A stretch of 64,000 nucleotides of DNA from Lepidurus packardi (taxonomy: Eukaryota; Arthropoda; Branchiopoda; Notostraca; Triopsidae): assembly GCA_023053545.1 (NCBI GenBank), contig JAKZAN010000007.1, positions 8,122,001 through 8,186,000 on the forward strand. Reading direction: 5' to 3'. A program made the position numbers and the translations under genes. Each line of letters opens with the position of its first letter. Within the stretch, counting starts at the first letter, position 1. Positions 37,943-51,300 of the stretch are shown piece after piece. Below the pieces are notes generated by a model, which saw only the letters and a list, made by a program, of their open reading frames with translations, had not been told where the DNA came from and made no database searches.

Positions 37943-40900
37943 ATTCTGGCTGGTCATGTGCCGGATTTTTCACAGGAATTAGCAAGACAGTTGGCGCTTC
38001 CTCGGTTCTTTAATTCTGTATTTCTCGGTTCTAATTCTGTTTCCTCGGTTACCCTTAACAATAGATAAGTTACAATAACAAAACTGAAATACATAAATGA
38101 AAATGAATACATAAACAAAACTACAAAACTACATAACAAAAATACATAACTAAAAGAAATTAAATAGAATTACAGATTAAGTCGAAGTTATTAAGTGCTC
38201 ATGGTTCACTGACTAGACTTTCGAAACGTCCTAAATGTGCTATTTTGAAGAATGCACACGACAAAGCACAAGACATGATCTTATGTAACACGCCTTATGA
38301 CATGCTTGCTCGTGGACATAAGGAAAGAACCAACTCTTCGCTATAATGAGCTTGCATACAAGCATATGGAAAAAAAAGAAGAGGAGAAAAAGCTTGCTTG
38401 GTAAACAACGGAAAAGACTTAACGACGGAGCCATTTCCAAAAGGAAATAGCACGCGAATGTCAGTATGACAAGAACGCAAGCTGATGATAAGCCAACTTC
38501 CCAGAGCTGTTTAAGCTTCCAACAGCACAATAGAACTACACTTCTAAAGTACACTCGACCCAAACCTTGTTAAATGAGGCCATGATGCAATTTGAATTTT
38601 TCTTTCATATTTGTACTTTTAAAAACGAGGAAAAGTTTGTTGACATGCCATCTAAATCAGAAGAAAATTAACACAGGAAGACTATCTAAGTATAAAGAAT
38701 TAGGGTCAATGCATATAAATACAAACCACATCTTCTAGGCTGTGCCCGGCGTGCGGGCTAAAAGATGACAGGTGAAAAGAAAGGGGCTATACAATGAGCT
38801 GCACACATAAGAAAACCTTTCCTAAGCACAGCTTTTGCATACCTCTGCTGCATTTGAAGATGGAGGAAGGGATGAAAGCGCTGAGTTCCTGACCTGCGAA
38901 GACTTGCTCAACACAACAGCCATTGTCATGTAGAGAACCCGATACAACTGTTATGTGCAATTTCTAAACTGAAAAGCTGGCTTTTTGGCAACTTTGGCCC
39001 CCTCTCCCAAGCCAGAAACGCCAGTTTGACGTAGCGAATCTTGAAGGTGGTCCCACAAAAGGCCCGCAGCCCCACACACTTGAAACGGAAACTGGTAAAG
39101 CTTGTGCTTTTAGTTAAATACATTCTATTGCCTGTCCCGTTCTCCATGATTGGTAATAACTGAATATGTTTTGCCGTAAGGCTAATCTGCAAATCGCGAA
39201 TAAGTTAAGCCTTCCACCCAAGTGCATTTGCATCCTTTGAAGGGCACCAAAATCACTTGTTGAGCTTTTGATGGATGTTTTTGAAGCCTAGTTTACTCTA
39301 ACAAGTAATAGCGATTAATTTTGTTACAACTTTTTTAGAATAGCCGTTCAGGAGTTATTGGCATAGAAAATGTTGGTTATCACGGCCGTGGCATGGTATG
39401 GCCTAGGGCGCTAGTTACCATGGTTACTGTTTAGAGTACTTCCGTGTTTATAGATAGTAAACAAATTCTCTATTTTTTTATTAATTTCTTTAATAACTTA
39501 ATAACTACCTCGCACAGAAAGGAATGAAAAATATGACTAGAAACTAGATTTTTTGCTCTATTTATTTTACCTAGACGCGTTCTTTCGGTGGCTATTGCCC
39601 ATTAAACCTGCACTGAAAGATTTAACTTGAAGAAGTTTTCTTCTTGGGTCTTCTTAGAAGACGCAAGTGCGAAGTTGGGAATCTGCTGAAGGCATCTTGA
39701 CAGTTCTTTCTTATCCGTGGGACTTGCACAGGAACTTTGCAGGTTTCAAATGGGATATTTTGCATGTTTACCAGTTCAGAAAGTGAGAAGGTTATTTTGG
39801 TTTCACGGGATCCGGTTTTTATCTCTATTAAGGATCAGCTGCAGGTGCCCGACCTGTCGCCGGCTATTCCTTTTAAAAATAAACTGACAAGATGGGTTCA
39901 TGTTCCACCCTCTTTTTATATAGGACAGGGTAACAATAGAGGTTTCTAAACAAAATACAGCAAAGGACGAGCAAGGATGGATCGAAGGGTGCAGGTTAAC
40001 TTCATGGAACTAACGGTATCCTCGCACTCCCTATGGCACGCTCGTATTCTCCTAATCGGGCGAGAGGAGACGAATAGAGGGAAGACGAAGATGCAGTGCG
40101 AAGCACGGCCTCATTTTTACCCTCCTCCCAAATCATCCATGCCATCGAGATCTCAGCTGTATATATACAGCAACCGAGGATTTGTAGAACAGGACGAAAG
40201 AAACAACACAACGTTGTCTGCAACGTGAGCATCATACCACGTAGATAATTATGAGTCCCGAACGGCTATAGTTTTTTTGTTATTTCTTGTTTTATTTCAC
40301 GTTCGTAGTTTAAGGTCAAGGAAGCCGAAGCAGCCACAAACATTACCTAAACGAATGGAACTTTTGCCCAAAGGTTTGTCTTCATAATGAACCTTGCGCC
40401 TAATACGGAAATAATGGGCTAGGCATAAGACAAAAGTTTATCGATAGAAACTAATATTATTTTTTTCAAGGAATGAGCTATAATGGTAATCAACAATAAA
40501 AAAAGAAGGTGAAACGAATTGATGCCGTTCTGGATGACGCCAGTTTTTTATTTATGTATATTTCATTTTATTTTTTGTTGCGTTAGCTTAGCTGCAAGAA
40601 AAGAAAATTTTACATTTACATGTTGGAGACGAGGAACGAGTGTGGTTGGGGAAAAGAGATACGAGGGTCACAAAAAATAGCTGGTCGCCTTAAACCGCAC
40701 TTTGTTTTTTTTTTATATATATATTCTTCACCAGTTATGAAAATTGGATGTTCTTAACCTACTAAGCTAGAAGAGAGGCGACCCAACTGGCAGTCTCATT
40801 ATATTTTTCACCCTTGTAATCCTAGCGTTGTTATACTGGATGGCCATTAAAAAAAAACAGCATCCCCAACGGACAGATCTTGACCGGAGGCTTTGGGTCA

Positions 40901-42753
40901 AAACTGGGCAACAAGGAATAATAATAAAAAAAAGTACCCAGAGGGCAAGATTCAACCGACGTTCCCAACATTCTGATAGCATTAATGAGCACCCTAACCC
41001 ACATTTTTGTAGCCCGTCGAACTGTTACCATGTTTGGGTATTCAAGGCATATCTGCGTGAGAATAGAATTCCCCATCGATTGCATCCGTTTTTGTTTTTT
41101 TTGTTTGTTTTCGCTTTTGAAAACAGGTCCCACATTTCCCCCACTCCGATTTGACAAATTGTTTCATTGTGTTATTATATATGTATCTTTGAATAGAATC
41201 TCAGACTACCAAAAAAATACGAAAAATGAGTAGTAATCCTTATCTTAGCGTAAATACTTTAGACTCGATTCGGACGCAGGTTAGCGCAGTCATGATTGGA
41301 ATTCACCAAATTACAATATAATATTTTAGATGGCTTCTTAGTAGTTCTTTGTTGTAGATGGATATTCTTAGTAGCTCATTACTAATTGTAAATATTACTT
41401 GTAAAACTGCAACAACGTTTAAATATAGTAAATAAATAATGAAATAAATATCCAATAAGTACGGCAAAAACTGTGCAATTTTACACATTTCTGCAGTATA
41501 TAATGCCACCAAAAGTTATATGTTTATATTTTTAATACTAAACTTTTGACAACGAAGCAAAATACAAACGAATAATAACACTTGTTGTCCAAATGGTGGC
41601 ATGAGTAGTGCTGTTCTGGATCAGTGTTAATTGGCAAAAGAGCGAAGGGCAAGATTACAATAAAAATTGCCTTTCGTATAATTGTAACTTTGATTCAAGT
41701 GCAACTGTTTCAAGTTCAATATGCGAATTCCTTCTGCCCTTGGCACTTGCATAGTGGAACGATTTTATACAGCAACGTGTTGATTCACGTATAACTATAT
41801 ATTGTTCCTTTATAATTAAAGGATGCAGTTACGATCGTGGCAATTTTTGTGAACGCGGAATGACTCACCCTATAATCAAAACGCATAAAGGACAGCCAGT
41901 AGGCGGGTTTATGTTCAGTTTTGCAACTAAAATTTTAATGCCAGCCAAGTTTTACAATTTTCGTTAGAAAAAATGCCGGATCTGCTCGTGTTCTTTGTTA
42001 AGTTTGTATGTTTTTTATACTTACTAGTCTGGCTGATGTTTATTTATTCTAGGTTTATTTATGGCTTGACGATTTAGTTATCCTAGGTTCTCTGGGATGA
42101 GATTATTTTTTTTTTATACATTACGGTTTCACGGATTTTTATACAATCAATAAGATTTTGCTTACTAAGTCGTGCAAGCAAGATCATAGCAGCTTCATGA
42201 ACTACTAGTATAATCTATTGATAGATTATAGGGTCTAATCTATAGATCCTATAAAAGAAGTGGCGGTACACGAACGTATTAAGTAGCTTTTATATTCATA
42301 TACATCAGAACTGCTTGTGCACGTACTTATATAACTAAAAGTATATTCTGTACCTTGCGTGTACTGGTGCACATAGGTGAATTATTCACCGACTTGCGAT
42401 TCAATGGTCTGTGGAGGAGAATGCGTTTAATCCTCTGATAAAATTTTAAGTCTAATTCTTTTTAAAATCTTTTCCGAGAAACACCATTCGAAAAAAGAAT
42501 CTCAGCCTTTAAGATGTGTTGTAATCGTTTAGTTATACATATACTGACTCCTAGAATAGACACATAACAGTTAAATGGAATTCTCAACTTTTTAAGATGA
42601 TTCGTAAATTGTTGATAGTATATCGGGGTTCCTTGATAAACTAAAGTTTTAAAATTGTCTTAATTATTGGTCGTGGGATTCAAGGGCATAGATTCAGAAG
42701 GAGCCGGGTTTGCCTGGGAAGAGGCACAGTAATCATTTATCATATAATGAAGT

Positions 42754-45700
42754 CTAATCAGTTACTTGGCCGCCAGATGTAGGTGGTTGCTTCCTCACAA
42801 AGAACCCAGCCTACAAATACACTTTTATGGTGAAGCCGAATAGCTTTCTAACTGATATGACTTTTACCTTGAATAGTGCAAATGTGATCAAACCTAGAAC
42901 CAGGATCCCGGCAAGCACCGCTAAAATTATAATCGTCGAGGCAACTTTTTCTTCGGTAGCCATACCAAATGGAACAAAATATGTAACTGCCACTGCGTAG
43001 TCCGGCCTAAACGTATAGACGTAGGTTTAGCAACAACATGGTAAGAGTATTAGTTGACAGTATCTTTTTACTTGTCGTTTTCTAGTTGCAAGGCATTACT
43101 GGGGTCAATTATCGTGACCTGGGCATCAGACGCCACTACAATTATGTCTTTCTTGAATAATGTGGGCCCTTAGATTTATATTAATTGTTATTTTTTCATG
43201 GCGATTAGTTGGGAAATTAATTTTAATGTTTTCAAAGTAGTAATACTAACGTACATATGCCCTGGATGTCAACAGCAGCTTCTATAGTGATTGATATTTG
43301 CGTAGTGCTATCGATGAGATCGTCAGCCGATCCTAGAGTACAAGTAACCCTGCTGCATTGGACCAGCTTCATCGAACAATTGTACCATGAGGTCCGATTG
43401 GCTGTGAACGCTACGTCCAAAGGCTGGGTATTCTTTTGGTCCCATATACTTGCAGCCTGTCCTGGTTTGTAACTGTTTCCTTTGCGTCCTTCTGCTTTTT
43501 CAGAAACAGAACGGGCACTAGCTTCAGCTCCCGAGGATCTCGGACTAAAACTTCCCTCGCAATTAGTCACCCGTCCTTGTCTTTCCGCCTGCAATGCCAG
43601 ATAAACTTAACTGAAAGAATTAACTAGGTTGACTAAGGAATTTACTTTCACGCTGTACAAATCCAAGATATTAATCTGCTGTGATCCCCAAGTATAATGC
43701 TTGGGGACGTATACTATGACTTTAACCGTAGTTAACGGACTTGGCAGCAGTTTGAACACCTTTTGGAAGTTTATATAATGTGATTAGCGCCGATAACTTA
43801 TTTTTTACAATTAAGAGTACTAATGGTTAATTAAATAACTCACTTGATAACGGTGAGTAAAGTCAACAAGGGTGCTCCCTTTGTAGGTTTCGTTACGGCG
43901 TTCGTACGTCACTTGCTCTCTTCCCGCCACCCCAACAATGGCAATATCTGCATGAGTTTGCAAACGCAACCTGATAGTGTCTTCTTTAGAATAGCTTGAA
44001 GGTTCTTTTTCGTTGCTTGTAGTTTGGCTTTTCAAGCCTAAGCACAGGTCAACATTTCCGGGTGGAATACGGCTAATGTCCAAAGTAAACTCGATATCTA
44101 TCTAATGATCCGAAGAACAAAGAATGTAGACTTTTATTTAGACACTTCGTGCTAATACTTTACTTTCTGACCCTTCGTCAAAGGTTTATCCATCATACAA
44201 TCAACCATGACAAGCGTGTCGTCTTGGTCTATCATATTTTTTTTACCGCACACGCCTTTGTGACTAGCGATTCGCTCTTCCTTGCAAGATGGTCCACCTG
44301 TTGACCTTGCCAAGGACACGTACTCGGGTAGCTCGATAACCAAGGAAGCCCTGAATGCCGGCTCTCCATAATTCGTCACGCTAGCCTTGAATTTCAGTTG
44401 TTTCGTGCCAATTATCAAGGGTCTAGAATTTACAATTTTAAATAAAAAAGAACGAGTTAAGGAACACCGAATTCTAGGTCTCAGTATTGTTATTTAGAAG
44501 GCTTACGAAGGTACGTCCGGTATCGTGTAGTTCACTGCCAGGTCGGCGACGCAGACGTCATCATCCCCACAACCGACTTTGAAGGCAATTTTGGTATTGA
44601 CAGCCAGTTCGCCACGTTTGTCGAGTACGGGACACGTGGAGCAGAAACCGTCTTCGGATCCTATAGAAAGAAAAGCACGTTACATAACCCGCCACTGCCC
44701 TCTTCTGCGAAATAGTTTATGGCTATGTACTGCACTGATTCCGTCTTCCGTCGAAACAGAAAGCTACCGATTACCGACGTTTCCCATAATATCAGGCGGG
44801 AACTCTTAGCGTTAGTTTTGCCTGCCAGACCAATAGTACAACTACGCAACAATGAATAAAAACAAAGATAGGAGCGATCTGATGTTGTTCATGGCCTGGA
44901 TTCGTCTCCTTTACTCCGGCTTGACTTACGTTACTCGGTAGCTTGTTTCTGAACGTAATAGTATACAATCTAGGAGGAGAGTAATTGCGTATGCATGCCA
45001 CGAAATCTTACGTTTTGTTTTTCGCTGGCTTGTAATGTAATAGGCTTGACTGGTCTCCTTGAGGTCGACAGGTTTACTTCCACCACAACTGCTGCCGACA
45101 CCTGGCGGTGTGCTTCTCAAGCTGACAGAGAATCGAACGTCAGCGGGACGCGAATAATCCTGATTCAGATGGGTGACCGCAGCGACAAATGTGAAACATT
45201 GTTGTCGACCCAGTCTCAGCGGCTTGATAAAAGAGTGCGTGTTCATTACGGCAAGGCCATTGTCTCGCAGTTGTAGACGAGGATTGACCTGGCCTCCGTC
45301 TAGTTGGATGGTAAATTCTGCGCATAACTCTTCAGGGATTAGTTTGGCGCTATAATTGGCGCAGGCTATGATTTGCGTTGTAGGATTGCTATTGACTCCC
45401 CTGTCGATATCGGCAGGAGGAAGAATGCTTAGATGGAACTTAACCAAGGGTCTAGTGCGTAAAACTACGGCATTGTTACTCACATAACTTCCGACGACGA
45501 GATCTAATCAAGGGAAAACTGGTTCACTAAGAATTTTATTATTTTCTAGTATTATTTCTTCAATGTACTATTATTAATCATGAATGAAATGATTTAAAAC
45601 AAGCTTGTAAAGTTTTGTACCTGGGTATCCATTGCTGTCTATATCAAAAGATGCCATGTGAATTCCGAACCCATTCAAATTGAACCCTGGTGCGACATCT

Positions 45701-47899
45701 TCTGCGGTAATGCGTTGAACAAATGGAGTTATTAGTCCGTTTTCTGGGTGACCATAATAGATGTAAATAGCCCCTTTGCTATTGCCAGACGTTTCGTACG
45801 GAGCTCCCACCACGATATCTAAAAGACGATTTTAAAATAAAACACTTGTGTAGTCTGGGATTGCTTAAGGTGACGTCGTTATTTACCTGGGTAGTCGTCA
45901 TTGCTAATGTCATCCAAAGTTGCAATAGCAGATCCGAATCGAGCTCCCTTGGCTTTGCTCCCCATCAAAGTTTGCTTTTCGCGTAGGTCTTGACAATTTC
46001 CTGTCTATAAAAAATAATATTTAGCTGTTATAGAACATGTTGGAGATTAAAGCTGACCTTCGATTTCGTACTAAGATACACGGTGATTTTTCCTTCATCA
46101 CCAGAACGCGTCCTAGACTCGGAAGCACTGGCCGATATTGAGTACATAGGAGAACCCACAATTAAATCGTCGCAACCGTCCTGGTTCAGGTCCACAACCA
46201 ACAAAGAAGCTCCGAAATATTCCCCAGATTGTGTACCACTTTCTTCAAAGAATATTTGCAAGGGCTCATTGGGTAATTTAGGAAAGTCAAATAAATAGAC
46301 CTTGAAAAATAAAAGTATATCATATCGTTATGTCTTGCAAGGATTCTGAAAGCAAGTTAGAGTTACTTTTCCTGTAAGGTCTCCTGCACGAGGGGCTCCT
46401 GCTACGTACAATTTACTTTTAGTTAGGAACCGACCGGAACTTACAGAAGAGCCTGTTCATGCAAAGTACGTAGTCATATTACTTGCAGATTAACAAACGC
46501 TGTGATTTTTACCAAAATATTTTAGAGGATGTAGTTCTGGAGTCTTTCCTGGGTGAGGTACAAAAAGATCGGCGAACTGATCAGATATCCGAACAGGTCC
46601 TTTGGGGACCTGTCGCTTTCGTCGATTTCCTCCGTCTGGTCCGCCGTTGTAGTCCCGGTGTTTATACCGAGCCACAGTACCCGTCCAGTTAAAAACCCCG
46701 GGTGAACCAATCAGCATCTCTTGATCCTAACGAATACAACAATATGCGTAATTTAAGAGATCATAAAGGATAACATCATGAAAGGACTGTTACTTCAGTG
46801 AAATGGACGTCCATTCCGGCCTCTGCGTACTTGTAATAATATTCCCATTTGCCTTTTTCTGTAGAAATTGTTTGGTAGTTTCGGTTAACGAATGGAAATC
46901 GCTTCTGGAAATTCTGATTAAGAGGTATTTGTGACTTCTTGTCTGCAATAGTAAAGTAGCAAGCGCCATTCATCTGGTATTGGTCCGTATCTGGTGAGAT
47001 GTTTTTCCATCGAGGACTACACACCTAGACGCACAACAGTCAGTCCTCAGTGACAGAAATGTAAGGCAGAAAATCGTAGTACTGTACTGTCCAAGTAAAA
47101 ATTCACATAACTCGTCCAATCAGAGAGCGAGTTCCGACCCTTAGCCGTTCCCAACGCTTGAGCTAATCGTATCTTTAGCGCCCCAATATTTAAGCTAATG
47201 GCAATATTTAAGCGTTTAGCAATTCTACTTCATGAAAAGCTAAAGAATAACCTTCAGCTCGAGCGTTGGGGAAGTGCTAACGGTCGTATTGGCGCTTTAA
47301 TTATGAGATTAGAGACTAAGATCTTCACCGTGTACACTTTCACTTAGACACTATTATACGTACTGCGATTTGGGTGGTTTGGTTTCCATGTTGGACAGCC
47401 AGGGATCCACCAAGCCATCCGTTATCTTTGATTTCGTTTCGGTAGGTATCCATGAAGGGCTCTCCCACTATTACGTTCCCTATTTCGAAGCATCAACATA
47501 AAACTTTTGATCTGGACTTAACTACTCTTATTAAGTTTACCAGCGAGGTCTACAGCGTATGGAGGACAAGTCTCTTGAAGGGTTTGTTGAGTCACACCCC
47601 ACTTACAACGATACAGTCGGCCAGGCTGTTTAATTTTCTCATGCTCAGGTGAGCGAGAGTTTGCTCTTGGTGCGCCAACCAACACCCTGCATTTAAAATA
47701 GAGGTTAATTGGAAAGTGACTGATAGCGTAGCATCTACCATGGAGCTTTGTCGTCCCCTGACTTTAAGAATTGGACTCTGTAACCAAATAACGAATGTTC
47801 CCCAAAAGGATCTCCATAAATAACTGGGTAGACAATGTCTACATTGTAGGCCTTGCAAAATGACAAAAAGCCAACGAAAAGTAGAACTGTACGTGCCAT
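42754..47899 (-). CDS. Integrin alpha chain 3 of the tandem set (alphaPS3-like)
   Basis: This is a cell-surface matrix receptor subunit that should pair with a beta integrin. From the N-terminus it has a signal peptide (MARTVLLFVGFLSFCKA), then YNVDIVYPVIYGDP as the first propeller strand, and FG-GAP blades with Ca-binding loops such as DLNQDGCDDLIVG and DIDSNGYPDLVVG. Thigh and calf domains follow (CPVLDK, VTNYGEPAF), then a transmembrane helix (STIIILAVLAGILVLGLITF) and a cytoplasmic tail. There is no inserted alphaI domain. The last exon (42810-42754) reads AGFFVRKQPPTSGGQVTD, so the usual GFFKR is altered. An RRKRQ furin-like site lies in the propeller (46612-46623), and I see no polybasic site in the calf. 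The block after ACANYSAKL is one exon where genes 1 and 2 have introns. An in-frame Met at 47938 would lengthen the signal peptide. Confidence 0.88.
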
Positions 47900-48368
47900 A
47901 GTTAGAAGAATGGAACTAAGTTTAACTACAATGTTCACAAGTTAACTAAAAGCAGATAGCATTATGGCGTCATATACAGTCTTCAGGCTCTACGTTTAAG
48001 ACGTTAAAAAGCAGGCGTTAAGGCGCTACGTCTTTATAAAACTAACAAATAGTTTTCTTCCACAAGGTTCGACGAAACACTAGTGACTAAGCATTTTTGC
48101 CGTCGACAACGTTTGTGGTTGCTATTTTATCGCAACGAAACCATATCCGTCTCCTTTGGGTTTTACAACATTAACAGTACGTCCTATGGTATAAACTTGT
48201 ATTGGCTAAGGGGAAGAAAATCTAGTTTACAGGCTGACGAAGTCACTTCTTTAAGATTTCCTCAAATGTTTCATTAAAGCTTTCCAAGTGGATCACATAA
48301 ACAGCGGAATGGTTTGCAAGGGCGAAAAAAATGTTAAATAATCTAAATAATCCTTCATAAATACAGTT
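47900..48368 (-). other. Intergenic spacer between integrin genes 2 and 3
   Basis: Only 469 bp separate the stop codon of integrin gene 2 from the chosen start of gene 3. The spacer must hold the gene 2 3' UTR and the gene 3 promoter. I see no other gene. Confidence 0.6.
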
Positions 48369-51300
48369 TCACTGTTCATAGTATTCTTCAATTTCAAATT
48401 CCTTTGATGCGTCTTCTTCCTGTGTTTCGTGGCTCTACAACCCATAAGTTCAAATTAGGTACAAATATAATTATCTAAGCTTAATTAAATTAATTCAAAA
48501 TAAACCGCATTTGAACAAGAAGCTTAAGCCATTGTAGAGGTTGCGGAATTAAAATGAGCAGGACTATCATACCTGCGTCGTTCCGGCTTCGTCTGGGGAA
48601 TGTTCTACTTTATCAAACTTTTTTCGCTTGAAAAATCCACACTGAAAAGGCAATACGTAGGAAAAATTCAGGAACGTAAGTTAGAATAGTACTTGAGCAA
48701 GTATGAGGCCGATAAGAAGCAAGATGAGTAAACCTCCTATACCGGAGGCAATCAGAATCCATAACGGGATGTAGTCTTCCGCCTGTGAGTTATCCGGGTA
48801 AAACCATGTAGAGGCAGTCGCATTGTCCGGTCTTTACACAGTATAGTTAGACTCCTAGGGTAAACAAGACTTGCTGGCGATTTACTTGTGGTTGATTGGT
48901 TGACGAGCGTTCTCAGGTTTCAGAATCGTTACGAAACCCATGGAGGTGATCATAATGGTTTCCCGCTTGTCCAAATAAGGTACTGCAGCAGAGCATGAGA
49001 GAAAGTAAACTTAGAAGTTACGCTGAAAATGACTATTCTCTTATTAGTCCATACGTAAAGATTGTATGTTGACTGATGCGTTGAGAACGACGCTGATCCG
49101 GGTCGAGTTGTCAATGGACCCCGCGTCGCAGACTACTCTGCCGCATTGCACGTCAGGCATAGAGCAGTTGAAGAATGACGTCCGGTTGGCAGGAATTGAT
49201 GCAGTTTTATTAACGAAAGACAGATTATTTTGAGCAACGATAGCTAAGGCTTCAGGATAGTCATGGCCACGCCTTGGACGAGACTTCTGGGAGACATCCC
49301 GGCGCGAGTGTCGTTTTATTTCATTGTTGGTGACCTCTTGATCTGCCTCTGTCAGAGCTTCGCTCTCCGCGTCGTATTTATGAGCAGTGAACGCTCCTTT
49401 ACAGCTTAAGGGTTTATTATCTTGTAGGGCCTAAAAGCAATGGTTAAATCACTACAGTTGGTTAATTGAATGAATGTAAAGTCTTCTTACTATGGCACTA
49501 TAGAGTTCAGCAATAGGCACAACTACGCCATTTACTGTCAAGTTAATTGGAAATTGGAATTCCAACCGAACTAAATCTAAGGAACTAGCCTGGTATTTCA
49601 TAAACTACATAAAAGTTAGTTAGTTTAAAAGAATAGTGTTTCTCAGTCTTACTTCATATCGGTGGCTAAAAGGGACCAAGTCACTACCAGAAAATGTTTC
49701 GTTTGGCCGCTGGTATGGTTGCATCTCACGGACGCCAGATCTACAAAAGAAAAACGATATTCAAACAAACTATTGTATAGATCTGGATTTAAGATTGGAT
49801 TTAGTATATTATTTCCGCCAGCTAAAATACCCTTTTATAGTGATGTCAGCAATGGTATGGAGATTGATACTCATGTTTGCAAATCTTGGGAAGGTCGAGT
49901 TTTTAAGATCGCTCTTCGTAGATACTTCCAAGCGAAATTCAAGTAGTTGTGTATCTAGACGTACACTGGAGAGATCCACGGAAATCCTTACACACATCTA
50001 GAAAGACTGTTATTTTAACGAAGAAAAGGGATTGAACTAAAGCTCATTTTTACTTGCTCGTCACTGCCAAGTGTTCCACTTCCCAGAACGCACTCAACCT
50101 TTCCTGGGAACTGAGCGCAACCCACGGGTAGTCGTACTAGAGAAACGTCTGCATGCAAAAAGAACGAAACTGCCGTTTCCGAAGCCGGTTCACCGTGATT
50201 TTTAACACACGCTTCAATACCAATACTCTTTTGTGAACTCAACACGAAATCTGTAGCACTATGCTCCACCGAAATAAGACAGTCTATTAAGCCAGATAAT
50301 CTTAGAAATCAGGTTGAAATTCACTTTGGAACGCCGACGAATCTGGTTGTAAGCTCTAAATCGGCTACACAAGCTTTATTGCCACAGGAGTTAGCGAAAG
50401 GAATGGATATTTCCACAGCATTGGAGTCAGTCTTGTCCAGTACTGGGCAAGTGGCGCAAAAAGTATCTATTGAATAATGTGTTTTCAAATAAGTATGTGC
50501 TTTCCTCAAGTCGGGAATGTATGCATTGAGTGCTGTCTTGCCTTTGTTATCACGACTTTCCATTAGAACAGTTTTGCTGCCAGGAGCATTGGAAGCCACT
50601 TTCTCACACATTATTTTATCTCCAGTGAATCTGCGACTGCTGTCGAGTATTTCCGCCGAGAATTGGATGTATATAGGACGCGAATTGTCTACTTTTTTCT
50701 GTATGAGAAAAAAAAATCGATAATTAAATATATTAACAGAAAATAAATAAAAGTCAACCTGACGAAATTTAGTCTCAATGACCCTGCAATTGGGTTTATT
50801 TGAAGATAGGCTCTGTTTATAAGTTGCAATTCGTTGGTCGTACTTGTCGTCGAGAAATTGCAAGCGACTGTCATGGAAATACTTGAAGTCAAGTTGCAAC
50901 TTAAACTCAGCACCTGGCAAATAGTTAAAGGTTGCTACAATTGCTTAGTGCAAGCGAGTACTTACAAAGTTCGGAGACTGTGGATTGCGGAGCTGAGTAC
51001 GACGCGCAAGCTTTGATTTTCACCTGCTCGTTATTGTTCGTCACTTGGTTGGGCATGGCAGTCAAGTTCAATTGGAAGGATACGATCGGCTGGGTACGGA
51101 ATAGAACGGCGTGACCTGATAGGTAACTCCCAACCAGGACGTCTGTAAGCAGAAACATCCGTTTTAAACGCGTACAAAATTAAAACGCCTTTTAAAGTCC
51201 GGTAAATAATTCACCAGGATACGCATTCGAGTCTGAATCAAACGTAGTCATGTGAATGCCAAATCCTTTGAAGAACAGCTTCGGTTCGAAGTCTTGAGCT

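Larger units (their letters stand above)
34518..42753. other. 8.2 kb gene-poor spacer between the PDZ scaffold and integrin genes
   Basis: No open frame here has family resemblance or convincing splice context. Minus-strand frames at 34568-34894 sit just upstream of the scaffold start but are out of phase with it. The region holds a short AT minisatellite near 35570-35640, a G26 run at 37715-37740, a hairpin at 37908-37942, and many homopolymer tracts. The scaffold promoter should lie near 34.5-35 kb. The 3' end of integrin gene 3 lies just below 42754. Confidence 0.55.

Noticed and set aside
40831..41157. Overlapping 108-codon frames on both strands
   Set aside because: The frames sit in AT-rich spacer with homopolymers, with no family resemblance, no splice context and equal openness on both strands.
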